A DNA stretch of 64,000 nt from Nocardioides agri. Lineage in GTDB: Bacteria; Actinomycetota; Actinomycetes; Propionibacteriales; Nocardioidaceae. The translations under genes and the position numbers were made by a program. Below the pieces are notes generated by a model. It was not told where the DNA came from. It ran no database searches and worked only from the letters and a program-made list of their open reading frames with translations. The stretch is from assembly GCF_013778305.1 (NCBI RefSeq), contig NZ_JACEIC010000001.1, forward strand, positions 372,001 through 436,000, given 5' to 3'. Positions within the stretch are counted from its first letter, which is position 1. The number at the start of each line of letters is the position of its first letter. This document shows, piece by piece, positions 1 to 10,014 of this stretch.

Positions 1-348
1 CTGCCCGTGCGGGTGGACCCGGTGCTGATGCCGCTCGCCCTCGTCACCGGCGCGCTGTGCACGCCGTACGTCCTCGACCAGATCGACCTGCAGAACGCCG
101 CGAGCGGCCACCACGCGCAGAACCCGCACTACTTCGACATGGCCTGGCTCGTCTGCACCCTCGTCGTGATCGCCGTCGCGGCAGCGGCCGTGCCCGCCGT
201 ACGCCGCCTCGGTGTGCTCGCCGGCGCCGGGTTCGCCTGGACCGGCGCGATGGGCCTCCTGCTCGACGTGGACCGGACCTGGTCCGGGCTCGTCCTGGTC
301 GCCGGAGCGGTCATCGCGCTCGTCTCCGCCCGGCCCGGCCGCGGCTGA
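1..348 (+). CDS. Membrane protein, 5'-truncated by the window edge
   Basis: The frame is open from base 1 to a TGA at 346-348, so the gene probably starts outside the window; a GTG at base 7 could also serve as start. The visible 115 residues hold three or four hydrophobic stretches rich in Ala, Val and Leu, separated by short loops, one containing NPHYFDMAW. That is the pattern of a small integral membrane protein. I do not recognise the family. It ends 16 bases before the histidine kinase, which has its own -10-like hexamer inside that gap, so the two genes need not be one operon. Confidence 0.55.
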   Translation: MPVRVDPVLMPLALVTGALCTPYVLDQIDLQNAASGHHAQNPHYFDMAWLVCTLVVIAVAAAAVPAVRRLGVLAGAGFAWTGAMGLLLDVDRTWSGLVLVAGAVIALVSARPGRG

Positions 349-364
349 TCTAGGATCACGCGCC

Positions 365-2191
365 ATGTCGAGCACCCGCGTGGCGGTCGCCGTCGCGTCG
401 CTCGCGGGGGCCATGTCCGTCGCCGCCGCCGTCCTCGTCGCCGACTGGTCGGACCATCCGGACCTGCCGGTCGACGTGGCCATCGGCCTCGCCTACTCGG
501 CCGCCGCCGTCCTGGTGCTCTCGGGCACCGGCGGCCGGCGGATCGGGTGGCTGCTGCTCGGCATCGGCGGCTGCGGCGCCACGGCGGCGCTGGGCTCCGC
601 GCTCGGTGCCGAGTCCGTCAACGAGTGGATCTGGGTGGGCGGGTTCGTCCCGCTGATGACGCTCGTCCCGCTGCTCTACCCCGACGGGTCGCTGCCCAGC
701 CCGCGCTGGCGCCCGTGGGTCGCGACCTCGATCGTCGGCATGGCCCTGCTCGCGATCGGGTCGGGGACCTACCCGAGCGACGGCGCGCAGGTGGCGTTCC
801 TCGCCGGGGCCGCGCTGCTCGTGCCGTCCGTCGTCGCCGGCGTCGCCGCGCTCGCGGTGCGGTGGCGCCGGGCCGACGGGCTCGTGCGCCGTCAGGTCCA
901 GGTGCTGCTCGTCCCGGCCCTGCTGCTGGTGCTCGACACGGCGCTGCAGGGCTGGCTGCCCTGGCCCGTCAACGCCCTCACCCAGGCAGCCGCCACCGCG
1001 CTCGTGCCGATCGCGATCGGCGTGGCGGTGACCCGGCACCGTCTCTACGACCTCGACCTCGCCGTGTGCCGGGCGATCGGCGGGGTGAGCCTGGCGGTCT
1101 GCCTCGCCGCGATCTACGTCAGCCTCTTCCTGCTGCTCGCAGCGGTGCTGCCCGGCGGCCCGACCCTTGCCGCCGCCACGGCCGCGGCGGTCTGCGGGCT
1201 GCTGCTGCACCCGCTGGGCGTGCGGCTCAACCGGGGCGTGGACCGCATGTTCTACGGCGACCGCGCCGACCCGGCCAAGGTGCTGGAGGCGACCGCCGCC
1301 GCGCTCCGCGACGACCTCGGCGAGGTGCCCGAGCGGGTCTGCGCGGTGCTGGTGGACTCGCTGCGGCTCGGCTCGGCGACCATCGTGCTCGACGACCTCG
1401 GAGGCAGCGGCTTCCCCCTGCGGCACCGCGGCGACGTCGTCGGCACGCTGCTGGTCGAGCCGCGGGCGGGCGAGCCGGCCGTCACCGGTCGCGACGCGGA
1501 CCTGCTCGTGGTCGTCTGCGACCAGGTGGCACCGGCGATCGCGGCGCTGCGGCTCTCCGAGCGGCTCCAGCACAGCCGGTCCGCGCTCGTCACCGCGCGG
1601 GAGGAGGAGCGGCGCCGGCTGCGGCGCGACCTGCACGACGGCGTGGGGGCCGCGCTGGCCGGCGTACGCCTCCAGGTGGAGACGGCGCGGGACCTGGTCG
1701 CGGACCCGGTGCCCGAGGGCCTGCTGCGGTCGGCGGCGGCCGGGGTGGCGGCCGCCGTGGACGACGTGCGCGCGATCACCGACGACCTGCGGCCGGCGGC
1801 GCTCGACGACCTCGGGCTGGCCGCCGGCCTGCGCGGCCTCGCGGACCGGATGTCCACGCCGGGCACGGCGATCGAGGTCTCGGCCGACCTGCCGGCCGCG
1901 CTCCCGGCCGCGGTCGAGGTCGCCTGCTACCGGATCGCGGCGGAGGCGCTGGCCAACGCGGTCAAGCACGCGCGGGCCGGCCGCGTCCTGCTCCGGGTGT
2001 CCGCGACGCCGCGGCTGGTGACCCTGTGCGTCGAGGACGACGGCACCGGCCTCCCCGATCGGGTCCGCGCCGGCGGGCTCGGTCTGGAGTCGATGCGCCA
2101 GCGCGCCGAGGAGATCGACGGGCGGCTCGAGGTCGTGCGCACCGCCACCGGCACCCGCGTCCACGCCGAGCTGCCCACGGAGGCACGATGA
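365..2191 (+). CDS. Membrane sensor histidine kinase (NarL-type system)
   Basis: This 608-residue kinase is the sensor of a two-component system. The first 300 or so residues form about eight membrane segments with short loops and no large extracellular domain. A linker or GAF-like part follows, then a HisKA_3 dimerisation helix with RRDLHDGVG (His424 as phospho-acceptor), then an HATPase_c domain with [10 protein letters not shown] (N box) and the GLGLESM G box. The ATG at 365 was chosen because TAGGAT lies at 351-356, eight bases upstream, as in a leaderless transcript; the in-frame ATG at 212 would overlap the preceding gene deeply. The stop overlaps the regulator's ATG (ATGA). It probably senses an envelope signal and controls the ABC exporter downstream; that link is inferred from position. 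Confidence 0.9.
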   Translation: MSSTRVAVAVASLAGAMSVAAAVLVADWSDHPDLPVDVAIGLAYSAAAVLVLSGTGGRRIGWLLLGIGGCGATAALGSALGAESVNEWIWVGGFVPLMTLVPLLYPDGSLPSPRWRPWVATSIVGMALLAIGSGTYPSDGAQVAFLAGAALLVPSVVAGVAALAVRWRRADGLVRRQVQVLLVPALLLVLDTALQGWLPWPVNALTQAAATALVPIAIGVAVTRHRLYDLDLAVCRAIGGVSLAVCLAAIYVSLFLLLAAVLPGGPTLAAATAAAVCGLLLHPLGVRLNRGVDRMFYGDRADPAKVLEATAAALRDDLGEVPERVCAVLVDSLRLGSATIVLDDLGGSGFPLRHRGDVVGTLLVEPRAGEPAVTGRDADLLVVVCDQVAPAIAALRLSERLQHSRSALVTAREEERRRLRRDLHDGVGAALAGVRLQVETARDLVADPVPEGLLRSAAAGVAAAVDDVRAITDDLRPAALDDLGLAAGLRGLADRMSTPGTAIEVSADLPAALPAAVEVACYRIAAEALANAVKHARAGRVLLRVSATPRLVTLCVEDDGTGLPDRVRAGGLGLESMRQRAEEIDGRLEVVRTATGTRVHAELPTEAR

Positions 2192-2829
2192 CCCGGATCC
2201 TGCTGGTCGACGACCACCCGCTCTTCCTCGACGGCGTCCGGGCCGCGCTCACGGGTGCGACCGACCTCGAGGTGGTCGGGGAGGCGCACGACGGTGCGGG
2301 CGCGATCGCGATGGCGGCCGAGCTCACGCCGGACGTGGTGCTGATGGACCTCAACCTGCCCGACCTGTCCGGCGTCGAGGCGACCTCTCGGATCCTCTCC
2401 ACCTCGGCCGACGTGCGGGTGCTGATGATGACGATGAGCGCCGACGACGACGCGGTCGTGGCGGCGATGCGGGCCGGGGCGCGCGGGTACGTCGTCAAGG
2501 GCGCTGGCCGCGACGACCTCCTGCACGCGATCCGCACGATCGCGGCCGGGGGAGCGGTCTTCAGCCCGACCGTCGCGGACCGGCTCGGCCGGTTCTTCAG
2601 CGGCCTGGCGACCGGCGGCGGCCGGGAGGCGTTCCCCCAGCTCACCGAGCGCGAGCGCGAGGTGCTCGACCTCGTGGCGCGCGGCCTCGAGAACCGCCGG
2701 ATCGCGCGCGAGCTCTTCCTCTCCGACAAGACCGTGCGCAACCACGTCTCCAACATCCTCGCCAAGCTCGGCGTCGCCGACCGCTCCGAGGCGATCGCCC
2801 GCGCCCGGGCTGCGGGGCTCGGCGACTGA
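2188..2829 (+). CDS. LuxR/NarL-family response regulator
   Basis: A 213-residue response regulator with an N-terminal receiver and a C-terminal LuxR-type helix-turn-helix. Asp8 and Asp9 form the acidic pocket, Asp54 in VLMDLNLPD is the phospho-acceptor, and Lys104 is the conserved lysine. The output domain (about 148-210) has [14 protein letters not shown] and the recognition-helix segment [16 protein letters not shown]. The gene shares ATGA with the kinase, indicating translational coupling. The exporter genes begin 56 bases later on the same strand and are the likeliest target. It closely resembles the regulator at 15700-16350, so the two systems look paralogous. Confidence 0.92.
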   Translation: MTRILLVDDHPLFLDGVRAALTGATDLEVVGEAHDGAGAIAMAAELTPDVVLMDLNLPDLSGVEATSRILSTSADVRVLMMTMSADDDAVVAAMRAGARGYVVKGAGRDDLLHAIRTIAAGGAVFSPTVADRLGRFFSGLATGGGREAFPQLTEREREVLDLVARGLENRRIARELFLSDKTVRNHVSNILAKLGVADRSEAIARARAAGLGD

Positions 2830-2885
2830 CCGGTCAGGTCGTGAGAAGGTAGGCGGCGGTCTGAGCGAGGAAGACGGGTGAGTGC

Positions 2886-5800
2886 GTGAAGCGGTGGCGG
2901 TACCGGCCGTTCCAGGCGGTCGCGGTCGTGGCGCTCGCTGCGCTGATGACGGCGTGTGCGGCGTTCGCGCCGCTCTACTACCGCGCCATGCAGCAGACGC
3001 TCACCCACAGCGTGCTCGCGGGGGCGCCGGCCATCACCAGCAGCCTCCAGCTCACCGCCACCCGCCCGTCGGACTTCGACCCGTCGCGCAGCGTCGTCCC
3101 GCCTGAGATCGTCGCCGACCAGCTCGACGACACGTACCGCGACAGCTTCCTGCCGCCGGTGCTCGGCTACAACGGGGGCGCGACGGTGCTCGGCGTCACG
3201 CCCGGTGTGTTCGGTGCCGTGATCTGGCGGTCCGGTCAGTGCGACCACGTCGAGATCGTCAAGGGCTCCTGTCCCGAGGCGGCCGGGCAGGTCGCCGTCA
3301 GCGTCGCCGACGCGAAGAACTTCGGCTTCGAGCCGGGGACGACCCTCGACGTGAGCGGCATCCCCGGCGTCGACGGCCAGTCGGGCTCGGTCGAGCTGGA
3401 GGTGGTCGGCACCTACCGGCCGTCGCCGGACGACGACTTCTGGCTCGGCCAGACGCCGACCGGGCGCTCCGGCGCGCCCGGTCCCGGACTCTCCGGCGCC
3501 GTGCAGCACGACTGGTGGCTCACTCCGCGGGAGACGTTCGAGGACCCCGGCCTGGGTGTCGACACCCAGCAGTCGACAGCGGCGTACGGCGTGGACCTCG
3601 ACGCCGTCGGCGTAGCCGAGATGCTGCAGTTCAACGACATGACCGACGCGCTGGCCCGGGTCGACCTGGGTGAGGGCATGGGTGACTTCGCGGCGGACAC
3701 GGGCCTCGACGCCCTCGCCGACAACGTGCAGAAGCAGATCGACCAGTCGCGCGTGACGGTGCCGCTGCTGCTGGCCCAGCTCTTCCTGCTCTCGGTGGTG
3801 GTGCTGTGGCTGGTGCTGATGGCGATCACCGAGCAGCGTCGCCCCGAGGTCGCGCTGGCCCGGCTGCGCGGTCACAGCCGCCGGGGCGCTCGCCGGCTGC
3901 TGCTCGCCGAGCTGGTGCCGATCACGCTGCTGGCGGTGCTGCCCGGCGCGGTGCTCGCGTACGCCGCGACCTGGGTCGTGGGCGGCGCGCTGCTCCCGGA
4001 CCCGTTGGTCGTCGAGCTGCGGTGGCCGTTCGTCGCGGCGGTCGTGCTGGCCGCGGTCGTGCTCGCGGGCGTCACCCTGCTCGCCTCGCGGCGGGTCGCG
4101 AACGAGCCGGTGGAGCGGCTGCTGCGCCGAGTGCCGCCGCGGCGCGCGCGCTGGGCGCTCGGCACCGGTGAGGCGGTGCTGGTCGCCGGGGCGGGCGCGA
4201 TCACCGTGGTCTTCGCCGTCGGTGGCCTCGACGGGCCGGTCGCCCTCGCCGCTCCCGGCCTGATCGGCGTGGTGGTCGGCGTGGTGCTCGCGCATCTGAC
4301 GACCCCCACGGCGGCAGCGACGGGTCGCCGGATGCTCGCCCGCGGTCGGGTGCGGGGCGGCACGAGCATGCTCGACGCCGCGCGCAGCCCGGCGACCCGC
4401 CGGATCATCGCGATCGTGACGATCGCCTCCGCGCTCGTGGTGTTCTCGGCCGACGCCTTGGTCATCGGCCAGCGCAACCGGGCCAGCGCCGCGAAGCAGG
4501 AGGCGGGCGCCCCCATGGTCGCGGAGCTCGCGGGCACCGACCTGGCGTCGGTCCGGACCGCGCTGGAGGAGGTCGACCCGACCGGGAAGCGGGCCACTCC
4601 GGTCCTGCGCATCCAGCCTCCCGGTGACGGCGCGTCGGGCACGCTTGCCGTCGTGCCCGAGGCGTTCACCGACATCGCGCTCTTCCCGGGCGGTGCACCC
4701 GACGCGTCGGTGTGGTCGCGGCTGGCCGCGCCCGACGTGGAGCCGATCGTGCTGACGGGCGACGCGCTCAGTGTCGACCTGACCGACTCGACGCTCCGGT
4801 CGGTGCGCGCGGACGGCACCCCGACGCCGGTGACGGTCGGCTTCGACCTCGTGCACGCCAGCGGCCAGACCCTGCACATGGAGCTCGGGGAGCTGCCGGT
4901 CGGGGCTCGCAGCGCCACCCTCGGTCGCACCGTGAGCTGCACCGCGGGCTGCATCCTCACGGGCATCTGGTTCAAGACCTTCCCCGCTGCCGGGATGAAG
5001 GGCCGAGTGACGTTCTCCCACCTGGTGGCCGAGCCCTCCGGCGCGGCCGTCCCGCTCGGCCCGGCCGACCAGTGGGCGCCGTACTCGGCGACCGCCTCCG
5101 GCTCGATGGAGCCCTCGTCGACGACGCCGGACGACCTCACCATCGAGCTCCGCAATGGCGGGGTCGCCGAGATCACGCTCAACCACGCCTGGGTGCCGAC
5201 CCTGGTGCCGGCGCTGGCCTCGGGCGCTCTTCCGCCCGGCTCGTCCGGCAACGAGTTCGGCATGACCGGCATCGACGGCGAGGTGCAGGACGCCGCTGCC
5301 GTGGGCACCCTGGACGCCGTGCCCGGCTCCCCGCCGAACACGATCGTCGCCGACCTCGAGACCCTTCAGCGAGGTCGCCAGGTGAGCTCGATCGGCCAGC
5401 TCTCCGTGTGGTTCGCCGAGGCCGACCAGCAGCTGCTCGACGACACGACCGAAGCGCTCGCGGACCACGGCGTCGCGGTCGTGGATGCCCGCACCGTGGC
5501 CGACGTCCGGCGGTCGTACGACGAGTCGGCGGCGGCGTGGAGTCTCCAGCTGGCTGCGTTGGTGGGGGTGTTGGCGGTGTTGATCGAGCTGTTGGCGTTG
5601 GTGGTCAGCGCGGCGAGCGGGTGGCGGGGGCGGACCCGGGACCTGGCGGCGTTGCGGATGAGTGGAGTGGGGCGTCGGTCGATCCGGTCGATGGCGGTGG
5701 CGGCGCAGATGCCGGCAGTGCTGGTCGGTGTAGTGGCCGGGACGGTGTCGGGTCTGCTGGGTGCGCGCTTGGCGATGCCGTTGGTGCCGTTGTTCGCGAC

Positions 5801-5957
5801 CGCGCCGGAGGTCTCGACGTTGGACCTGGACACCGCGTTCGGGGCGGTGCTCGTCGCGGTGGGTGTCTCGCTGGTGGTGCTGGGCCTGGGCAGCGTGGTG
5901 ATCGGTCGGGCGCTGGCGGGACGGGCCCGGTTGCAGCGGCTGCGGGAGACGATGTGA
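2886..5957 (+). CDS. FtsX-type ABC transporter permease, large
   Basis: A 1023-residue permease of the FtsX/MacB class with a duplicated layout. There is an N-terminal membrane anchor (about 7-33), a long outside domain, a first FtsX block (about 285-400), further helices near 430-520, a second outside domain (about 530-870), and a C-terminal FtsX block (about 880-1010). Such permeases usually move lipids, lipoproteins or antimicrobial peptides by mechanotransmission; the substrate cannot be read here. The start is GTG at 2886, with other GTG codons close by. The last 400 bases use TTG leucine codons and G-ending codons far more than the rest of the gene. The two ATPases follow immediately, the first overlapping by GTGA. 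Confidence 0.88.
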   Translation: MKRWRYRPFQAVAVVALAALMTACAAFAPLYYRAMQQTLTHSVLAGAPAITSSLQLTATRPSDFDPSRSVVPPEIVADQLDDTYRDSFLPPVLGYNGGATVLGVTPGVFGAVIWRSGQCDHVEIVKGSCPEAAGQVAVSVADAKNFGFEPGTTLDVSGIPGVDGQSGSVELEVVGTYRPSPDDDFWLGQTPTGRSGAPGPGLSGAVQHDWWLTPRETFEDPGLGVDTQQSTAAYGVDLDAVGVAEMLQFNDMTDALARVDLGEGMGDFAADTGLDALADNVQKQIDQSRVTVPLLLAQLFLLSVVVLWLVLMAITEQRRPEVALARLRGHSRRGARRLLLAELVPITLLAVLPGAVLAYAATWVVGGALLPDPLVVELRWPFVAAVVLAAVVLAGVTLLASRRVANEPVERLLRRVPPRRARWALGTGEAVLVAGAGAITVVFAVGGLDGPVALAAPGLIGVVVGVVLAHLTTPTAAATGRRMLARGRVRGGTSMLDAARSPATRRIIAIVTIASALVVFSADALVIGQRNRASAAKQEAGAPMVAELAGTDLASVRTALEEVDPTGKRATPVLRIQPPGDGASGTLAVVPEAFTDIALFPGGAPDASVWSRLAAPDVEPIVLTGDALSVDLTDSTLRSVRADGTPTPVTVGFDLVHASGQTLHMELGELPVGARSATLGRTVSCTAGCILTGIWFKTFPAAGMKGRVTFSHLVAEPSGAAVPLGPADQWAPYSATASGSMEPSSTTPDDLTIELRNGGVAEITLNHAWVPTLVPALASGALPPGSSGNEFGMTGIDGEVQDAAAVGTLDAVPGSPPNTIVADLETLQRGRQVSSIGQLSVWFAEADQQLLDDTTEALADHGVAVVDARTVADVRRSYDESAAAWSLQLAALVGVLAVLIELLALVVSAASGWRGRTRDLAALRMSGVGRRSIRSMAVAAQMPAVLVGVVAGTVSGLLGARLAMPLVPLFATAPEVSTLDLDTAFGAVLVAVGVSLVVLGLGSVVIGRALAGRARLQRLRETM

Positions 5958-6850
5958 GCGCGATGACGACGGCGACGACCGTGCCGGCCGAGCCCGCGGG
6001 GCTGCGGGTGACCACGCACGGGTTGGTGCACATCTACCGCTCCGAGGGCCACGAGGTCGCGGCCCTGTCGGGGGTCGACCTCGAGGTCGGTGCGGGGGAG
6101 ATGGTCGGGCTGCTGGGGCCCTCGGGTGCGGGGAAGTCGACCCTGCTGAGCCTGCTGGCCGGGGTGTTCCGGCCCAGCGCCGGGAAGGTGTTCGTGGGCG
6201 CGACCGAGCTGTCCGCGGCGACGCCGCGCGAGCTGGACGCGCTGCGCGCGCGGCGGGTCTCGCTGATGCTGCAGGGCGCGGGCCGCAACCTGCTGCCCTA
6301 CCTGACCCCCATGGAGAACGTCCGGTTCGCCCAGCGCACCGCCCGCCGCTCGGGCCGGGGGGTGGAGCTGCCGGAGCCGGTGGACGTGCTGGCCGGTGTC
6401 GGGCTGGAGCGTGAGGTCGACCGGCCGTTGGCCGAGCTCAGCCCCGGGCACCTGCAGCTCGCGGCGCTGGCGGTGGCGATGGCGGCGCGGCCCGGGCTGC
6501 TGCTGGCCGATGAGCCCACCAGCCAGCTCGAGCACGCCGCCCGGGACCTGGTGCTGGAGCGGATGGCGACGCTGAACCGGGACCTGGGCACCACGGTGGT
6601 GCTGGTCACCCACGACCCGGACGTGGCCTCGTTCCTGCCGCGCACCATCACGATCCGCGACGGTCGGGTCGGCGGGGAGGGGCGCAGCGGGGAGGAGTTC
6701 GCGGTCGTCACCCCAGACGGGTTCTTGCCGTTGCCGCCGCACGTGCGGGAGGACCTGCTACCCGGCACGCTGGTGCGCTTCCACCTCGTCGACGGCCAGT
6801 ACCTGCTGCTCCCCGAGACCGGGGGCGCGGAAGGGGTCTCCGATGTCTGA
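5954..6850 (+). CDS. ABC transporter ATP-binding protein, degenerate signature
   Basis: First of two ATPases for the permease upstream, 298 residues from GTG 5954 (GTGA overlap with the permease stop; GGGAGA lies just upstream). An ATG at 5963 is the alternative start. Walker A is GPSGAGKST, Walker B is LLLADEPTS and the switch His is in VTHD. The signature motif reads LSPGHLQ instead of LSGGQ, so ATP hydrolysis at one composite site may be impaired. Such asymmetry is common when two ATPases pair as a heterodimer, and the second subunit has a normal signature. A tail of about 50 residues follows the nucleotide-binding domain. Its codons, like the end of the permease gene, are richer in G-ending forms. 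Confidence 0.88.
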   Translation: MSAMTTATTVPAEPAGLRVTTHGLVHIYRSEGHEVAALSGVDLEVGAGEMVGLLGPSGAGKSTLLSLLAGVFRPSAGKVFVGATELSAATPRELDALRARRVSLMLQGAGRNLLPYLTPMENVRFAQRTARRSGRGVELPEPVDVLAGVGLEREVDRPLAELSPGHLQLAALAVAMAARPGLLLADEPTSQLEHAARDLVLERMATLNRDLGTTVVLVTHDPDVASFLPRTITIRDGRVGGEGRSGEEFAVVTPDGFLPLPPHVREDLLPGTLVRFHLVDGQYLLLPETGGAEGVSDV

Positions 6851-7511
6851 GCTGGTCGCGCGAGACCTGAAGGTGCGCTACGGCGAGCACGTCGCGCTCG
6901 ACCTCGCGTCGCTCGGCGACCTGGTCGTCCGGCCCGGGCAGCTGCTCGCGGTCACCGGGCCGTCCGGCGCCGGGAAGTCCACGCTCCTGTGGGCGCTCGC
7001 AGGCGCGCTGCGGCCCACCCGCGGCGAGGTTGGCCTGGACGGCACGTTCATCACCGCCCGGGAGCAGGCGGCCCGCCTGGACGTCTCGATCGTCCCGCAG
7101 GGCAACGGGCTGGCCTCCTCGCTCACCGCGACCGAGAACGTGCTGGTGCCGCTGCTCTCCGCCGGCGTCGAGCCTGCCGAGGCCGCCGCCCGCAGCGACC
7201 AGGCGCTGGCGCTGGTCGGTCTGGAGGAGAGCGGCAACCACCTCATCGAGGAGCTCTCCGGTGGCCAGCAGCAACGCGTCGCGCTCGCCCGCGCCTTCGC
7301 CGCCCAGGCCAGGGTGCTGCTCGCCGACGAGCCGACCAGCGACCTCGACGCCGCCAACCGCGAGCGCATCGTCACCGCCCTGCGCGCCGAGGCCTGGCGC
7401 GGAGCCATCGTCGTCATGGCCACCCACGACCCCCAGGCCGCCGAGCAGACCGACGGCGAGCTCCACCTCGACGAAGGCACCGGCACCTGGACGCGGCCGC
7501 TCCCGGCCTAG
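6843..7511 (+). CDS. ABC transporter ATP-binding protein
   Basis: Second ATPase of the exporter, 222 residues, overlapping the first by eight bases. It has Walker A GPSGAGKST, a canonical LSGGQQQR signature, Walker B VLLADEPTSD and the switch MATHD. It is the size of a MacB/LolD-type ATPase and probably forms a heterodimer with the preceding subunit, supplying the intact signature motif. Codon use is C-rich like the surrounding genes and unlike the preceding ATPase. This is the last gene of the operon: the next gene, a NUDIX hydrolase, has its own apparent -10 element. Confidence 0.9.
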   Translation: MSELVARDLKVRYGEHVALDLASLGDLVVRPGQLLAVTGPSGAGKSTLLWALAGALRPTRGEVGLDGTFITAREQAARLDVSIVPQGNGLASSLTATENVLVPLLSAGVEPAEAAARSDQALALVGLEESGNHLIEELSGGQQQRVALARAFAAQARVLLADEPTSDLDAANRERIVTALRAEAWRGAIVVMATHDPQAAEQTDGELHLDEGTGTWTRPLPA

Positions 7512-7546
7512 CTCCGCAGCCGGGGCGTGCCGCTAGCGTGGCACGC

Positions 7547-7984
7547 ATGCACCGGTTCGCGTCCGTCCTGCTCGTGGACCACCGTGGCTGGCTGCTGCTG
7601 CAGGAGCGCGACGAGCACCCGGTGATCGACCCCGAGCGCTGGGGCCTGGTCGGCGGCCACGTGGAGGACGGCGAGGAGTACGAGGCGGCCGCCTACCGCG
7701 AGCTGGCCGAGGAGACCGGCGTCCGGCTGCCGCCCGGCGCGCTGCGCCTCTGGCGCGAGGTCGAGGTCTTCCACGACGCCTACGGCACCCTCGACGCCAC
7801 CCAGGTCTGGGTCGCGGCCGTCGACCTGACCGACGCCGACATCGTCGTCGGCGAGGGCCGCCAGATCGTCTTCGTCGAGCCCGAGGTCGCGCGGCAGCTG
7901 GAGCGCACCGCGGCCGCCACCACGATCGTGCCGGACTTCCTCGACTCCGAGGACTACCGCCGCCTCACCGACGAGCACGCATGA
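7547..7984 (+). CDS. NUDIX hydrolase
   Basis: A 145-residue NUDIX pyrophosphohydrolase. Residues of the Nudix box are clear: [20 protein letters not shown] followed by TGV, which matches Gx5Ex7REUxEExGU and supplies the metal-binding glutamates. The substrate (nucleoside diphosphate derivative, oxidised nucleotide or similar) cannot be told from the box. The ATG at 7547 is preferred because TAGCGT at 7534-7539 sits seven bases before it, the leaderless pattern seen repeatedly in this window. The stop overlaps an ATG that is in frame with dxs, but dxs itself starts about 110 bases later. Confidence 0.88.
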   Translation: MHRFASVLLVDHRGWLLLQERDEHPVIDPERWGLVGGHVEDGEEYEAAAYRELAEETGVRLPPGALRLWREVEVFHDAYGTLDATQVWVAAVDLTDADIVVGEGRQIVFVEPEVARQLERTAAATTIVPDFLDSEDYRRLTDEHA

Positions 7985-8091
7985 CCTGGCTCACCGGCCC
8001 GGCGAGCGGGAGCACGAAGGGCGCTGAGGCCGGCGCCCGGGCGAGCCGGCAATCGCGGCTGTCGACCTCTGAACCCTTAGACTCGACGGCT

Positions 8092-10014
8092 ATGGGCATT
8101 CTCGACTCGATCGCGTCCCCACGGGACCTGCGCGACCTCAGCGACGCTCAGCTCGAGGCCCTCGCGACGGAGATCCGCGACGTCCTGATCCGCACCGTGG
8201 CGACCAACACCGGCCACCTGGGGCCCAACCTGGGCGTCGTGGAGCTGACGTTGGCGATCCACCGGGTCTTCGACTCCCCGACCGACCGCATCGTCTTCGA
8301 CACCGGCCACCAGTCCTACGTGCACAAGCTCGTCACCGGTCGTGCCGCGACGTTCGGCACCCTGCGCCGCGAGGGTGGCGTCAGCGGCTACCCGAGCCAG
8401 GCGGAGTCCCCGCACGACATCGTCGAGAACTCCCACGCCTCGACCGCGCTCAGCTACGCCGACGGTCTCGCGAAGGCCTACACCGTGCGTGGCGAGGACC
8501 GGCACGTGGTGGCGGTCATCGGTGACGGCGCCCTCACCGGCGGCATGGCCTGGGAGGCGCTCAACAACATCGCGATCGCTAAGGACAGCCGGCTCGTCAT
8601 CGTCGTCAACGACAACGGCCGCTCCTACACGCCCACCATCGGCGGCCTCGCGACCGCGCTGACCACGCTGCGCACCAACCCGCGCTACGAGCACGTGCTC
8701 GACATGGTCAAGCGCCGCCTCAACGCCGTGCCGGGCGTCGGCCCCGCGGCGTACGACGCCCTCCACGCGATGAAGAAGGGTGTCAAGGACGCCCTCGCGC
8801 CGCAGGGCCTCTTCGAGGACCTCGGCCTCAAGTACGTCGGCCCCGTCGACGGGCACGACCGCGCCGCGATGGAGCACGTGCTCGCCCAGGCCAAGCGCTT
8901 CAACGGCCCGGTGATCGTGCACGCGCTCACCCGCAAGGGCTACGGCTACGACCCGGCCGAGCGGCACGAGGCCGACCAGTTCCACGCCCCGGGGCCGTTC
9001 GACGTCCAGACGGGCGCGGAGAAGCCGAAGGGCCGGATCTGGACCGACCACTTCGCCGACACGATGGTCGAGCTCGGTCAGCGGCGGCAGGACGTCGTCG
9101 CGATCACCGCGGCGATGACGCACCCGGTGGGCCTCGACAAGTTCCAGGCGCGCTTCCCCGACCGCTTCTTCGACGTCGGCATCGCCGAGCAGCACGCCGC
9201 GACCTCGGCCGCGGGGCTCGCGATGGGCGGGCTGCACCCGGTCTTCGCCGTCTACGCGACCTTCCTCAACCGCGCCTTCGACCAGGTGCTGATGGACGTC
9301 GCGCTGCACAAGTGCGGCGTGACCTTCGTGCTCGACCGCTCCGGCGTCACCGGTGACGACGGCGCCAGCCACAACGGCATGTGGGACATGTCGATCCTGC
9401 AGGTGGTTCCCGGCCTGCGGCTCGCCGCGCCGCGCGACGCCACCCGGATGCACGAGCTCGTCAACGAGGCGGTCGAGGTCGACGACGCCCCGACCGTCGT
9501 GCGCTTCCCGAAGGGCCCGCCGCCCGCCGACATCGAGGCGGTCGGCACCGCCGGTGGCGCCGACGTGCTCGTGCGCAACGGCACCAAGGACGTCCTGGTC
9601 GTCGCGGTCGGCTCGATGGCGACCGTCGCGGTCGGTGTCGCCGAGCGGCTGGTGGCGCAGGGGATCGGCGTGACCGTCGTCGACCCGCGCTGGGTCAAGC
9701 CCGTCGACCCCGCGATCATCGACCTCGCCCGCGAGCACCGGCTCGTGGTCAGCATCGAGGACAACGGCGAGACCGGCGGCTGCGGCGCCGTCCTCCTGCA
9801 GACGCTCAACGCCGCGGGCGTGCACACCCCGTTCCGCCTGCACGGCATCCCGCAGGAGTTCCTCGACCACGCCAAGCGGGACGCCATCCTCGAGCGCATC
9901 GGGCTCACCCCGCAGGCCATCGCGCTGTCCATCGTCGAGGAGATGGGCATCGTGGGGGACATGACCTCGCTCCCCGCCGGTCACTCCTCCCTCGATGTCG
10001 AGAGCACGACCTGA
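8092..10014 (+). CDS. dxs: 1-deoxy-D-xylulose-5-phosphate synthase
   Basis: DXS condenses pyruvate and glyceraldehyde 3-phosphate to 1-deoxyxylulose 5-phosphate, the first step of the MEP isoprenoid pathway, using thiamine diphosphate and Mg2+. The 640-residue product is the usual length and begins with the typical MGILDSI. Seen are the cofactor motif [16 protein letters not shown], the glutamate-bearing GIAEQHAAT and [16 protein letters not shown]. The start is ATG 8092: TAGACT at 8078-8083 lies eight bases upstream, suggesting a leaderless mRNA. An in-frame ATG at 7981 would add 37 residues not typical of the family. The stop lies inside the next gene, so a short operon with the lipoprotein peptidase is likely. 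Confidence 0.96.
   Translation: MGILDSIASPRDLRDLSDAQLEALATEIRDVLIRTVATNTGHLGPNLGVVELTLAIHRVFDSPTDRIVFDTGHQSYVHKLVTGRAATFGTLRREGGVSGYPSQAESPHDIVENSHASTALSYADGLAKAYTVRGEDRHVVAVIGDGALTGGMAWEALNNIAIAKDSRLVIVVNDNGRSYTPTIGGLATALTTLRTNPRYEHVLDMVKRRLNAVPGVGPAAYDALHAMKKGVKDALAPQGLFEDLGLKYVGPVDGHDRAAMEHVLAQAKRFNGPVIVHALTRKGYGYDPAERHEADQFHAPGPFDVQTGAEKPKGRIWTDHFADTMVELGQRRQDVVAITAAMTHPVGLDKFQARFPDRFFDVGIAEQHAATSAAGLAMGGLHPVFAVYATFLNRAFDQVLMDVALHKCGVTFVLDRSGVTGDDGASHNGMWDMSILQVVPGLRLAAPRDATRMHELVNEAVEVDDAPTVVRFPKGPPPADIEAVGTAGGADVLVRNGTKDVLVVAVGSMATVAVGVAERLVAQGIGVTVVDPRWVKPVDPAIIDLAREHRLVVSIEDNGETGGCGAVLLQTLNAAGVHTPFRLHGIPQEFLDHAKRDAILERIGLTPQAIALSIVEEMGIVGDMTSLPAGHSSLDVESTT

Noticed and set aside
1962..5468. 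A 1168-codon open frame on the minus strand across the permease
   Set aside because: It is Arg/Ala/Pro-rich with no domain, lies opposite a well-supported permease, and is the kind of antisense frame that high-GC DNA produces by chance.
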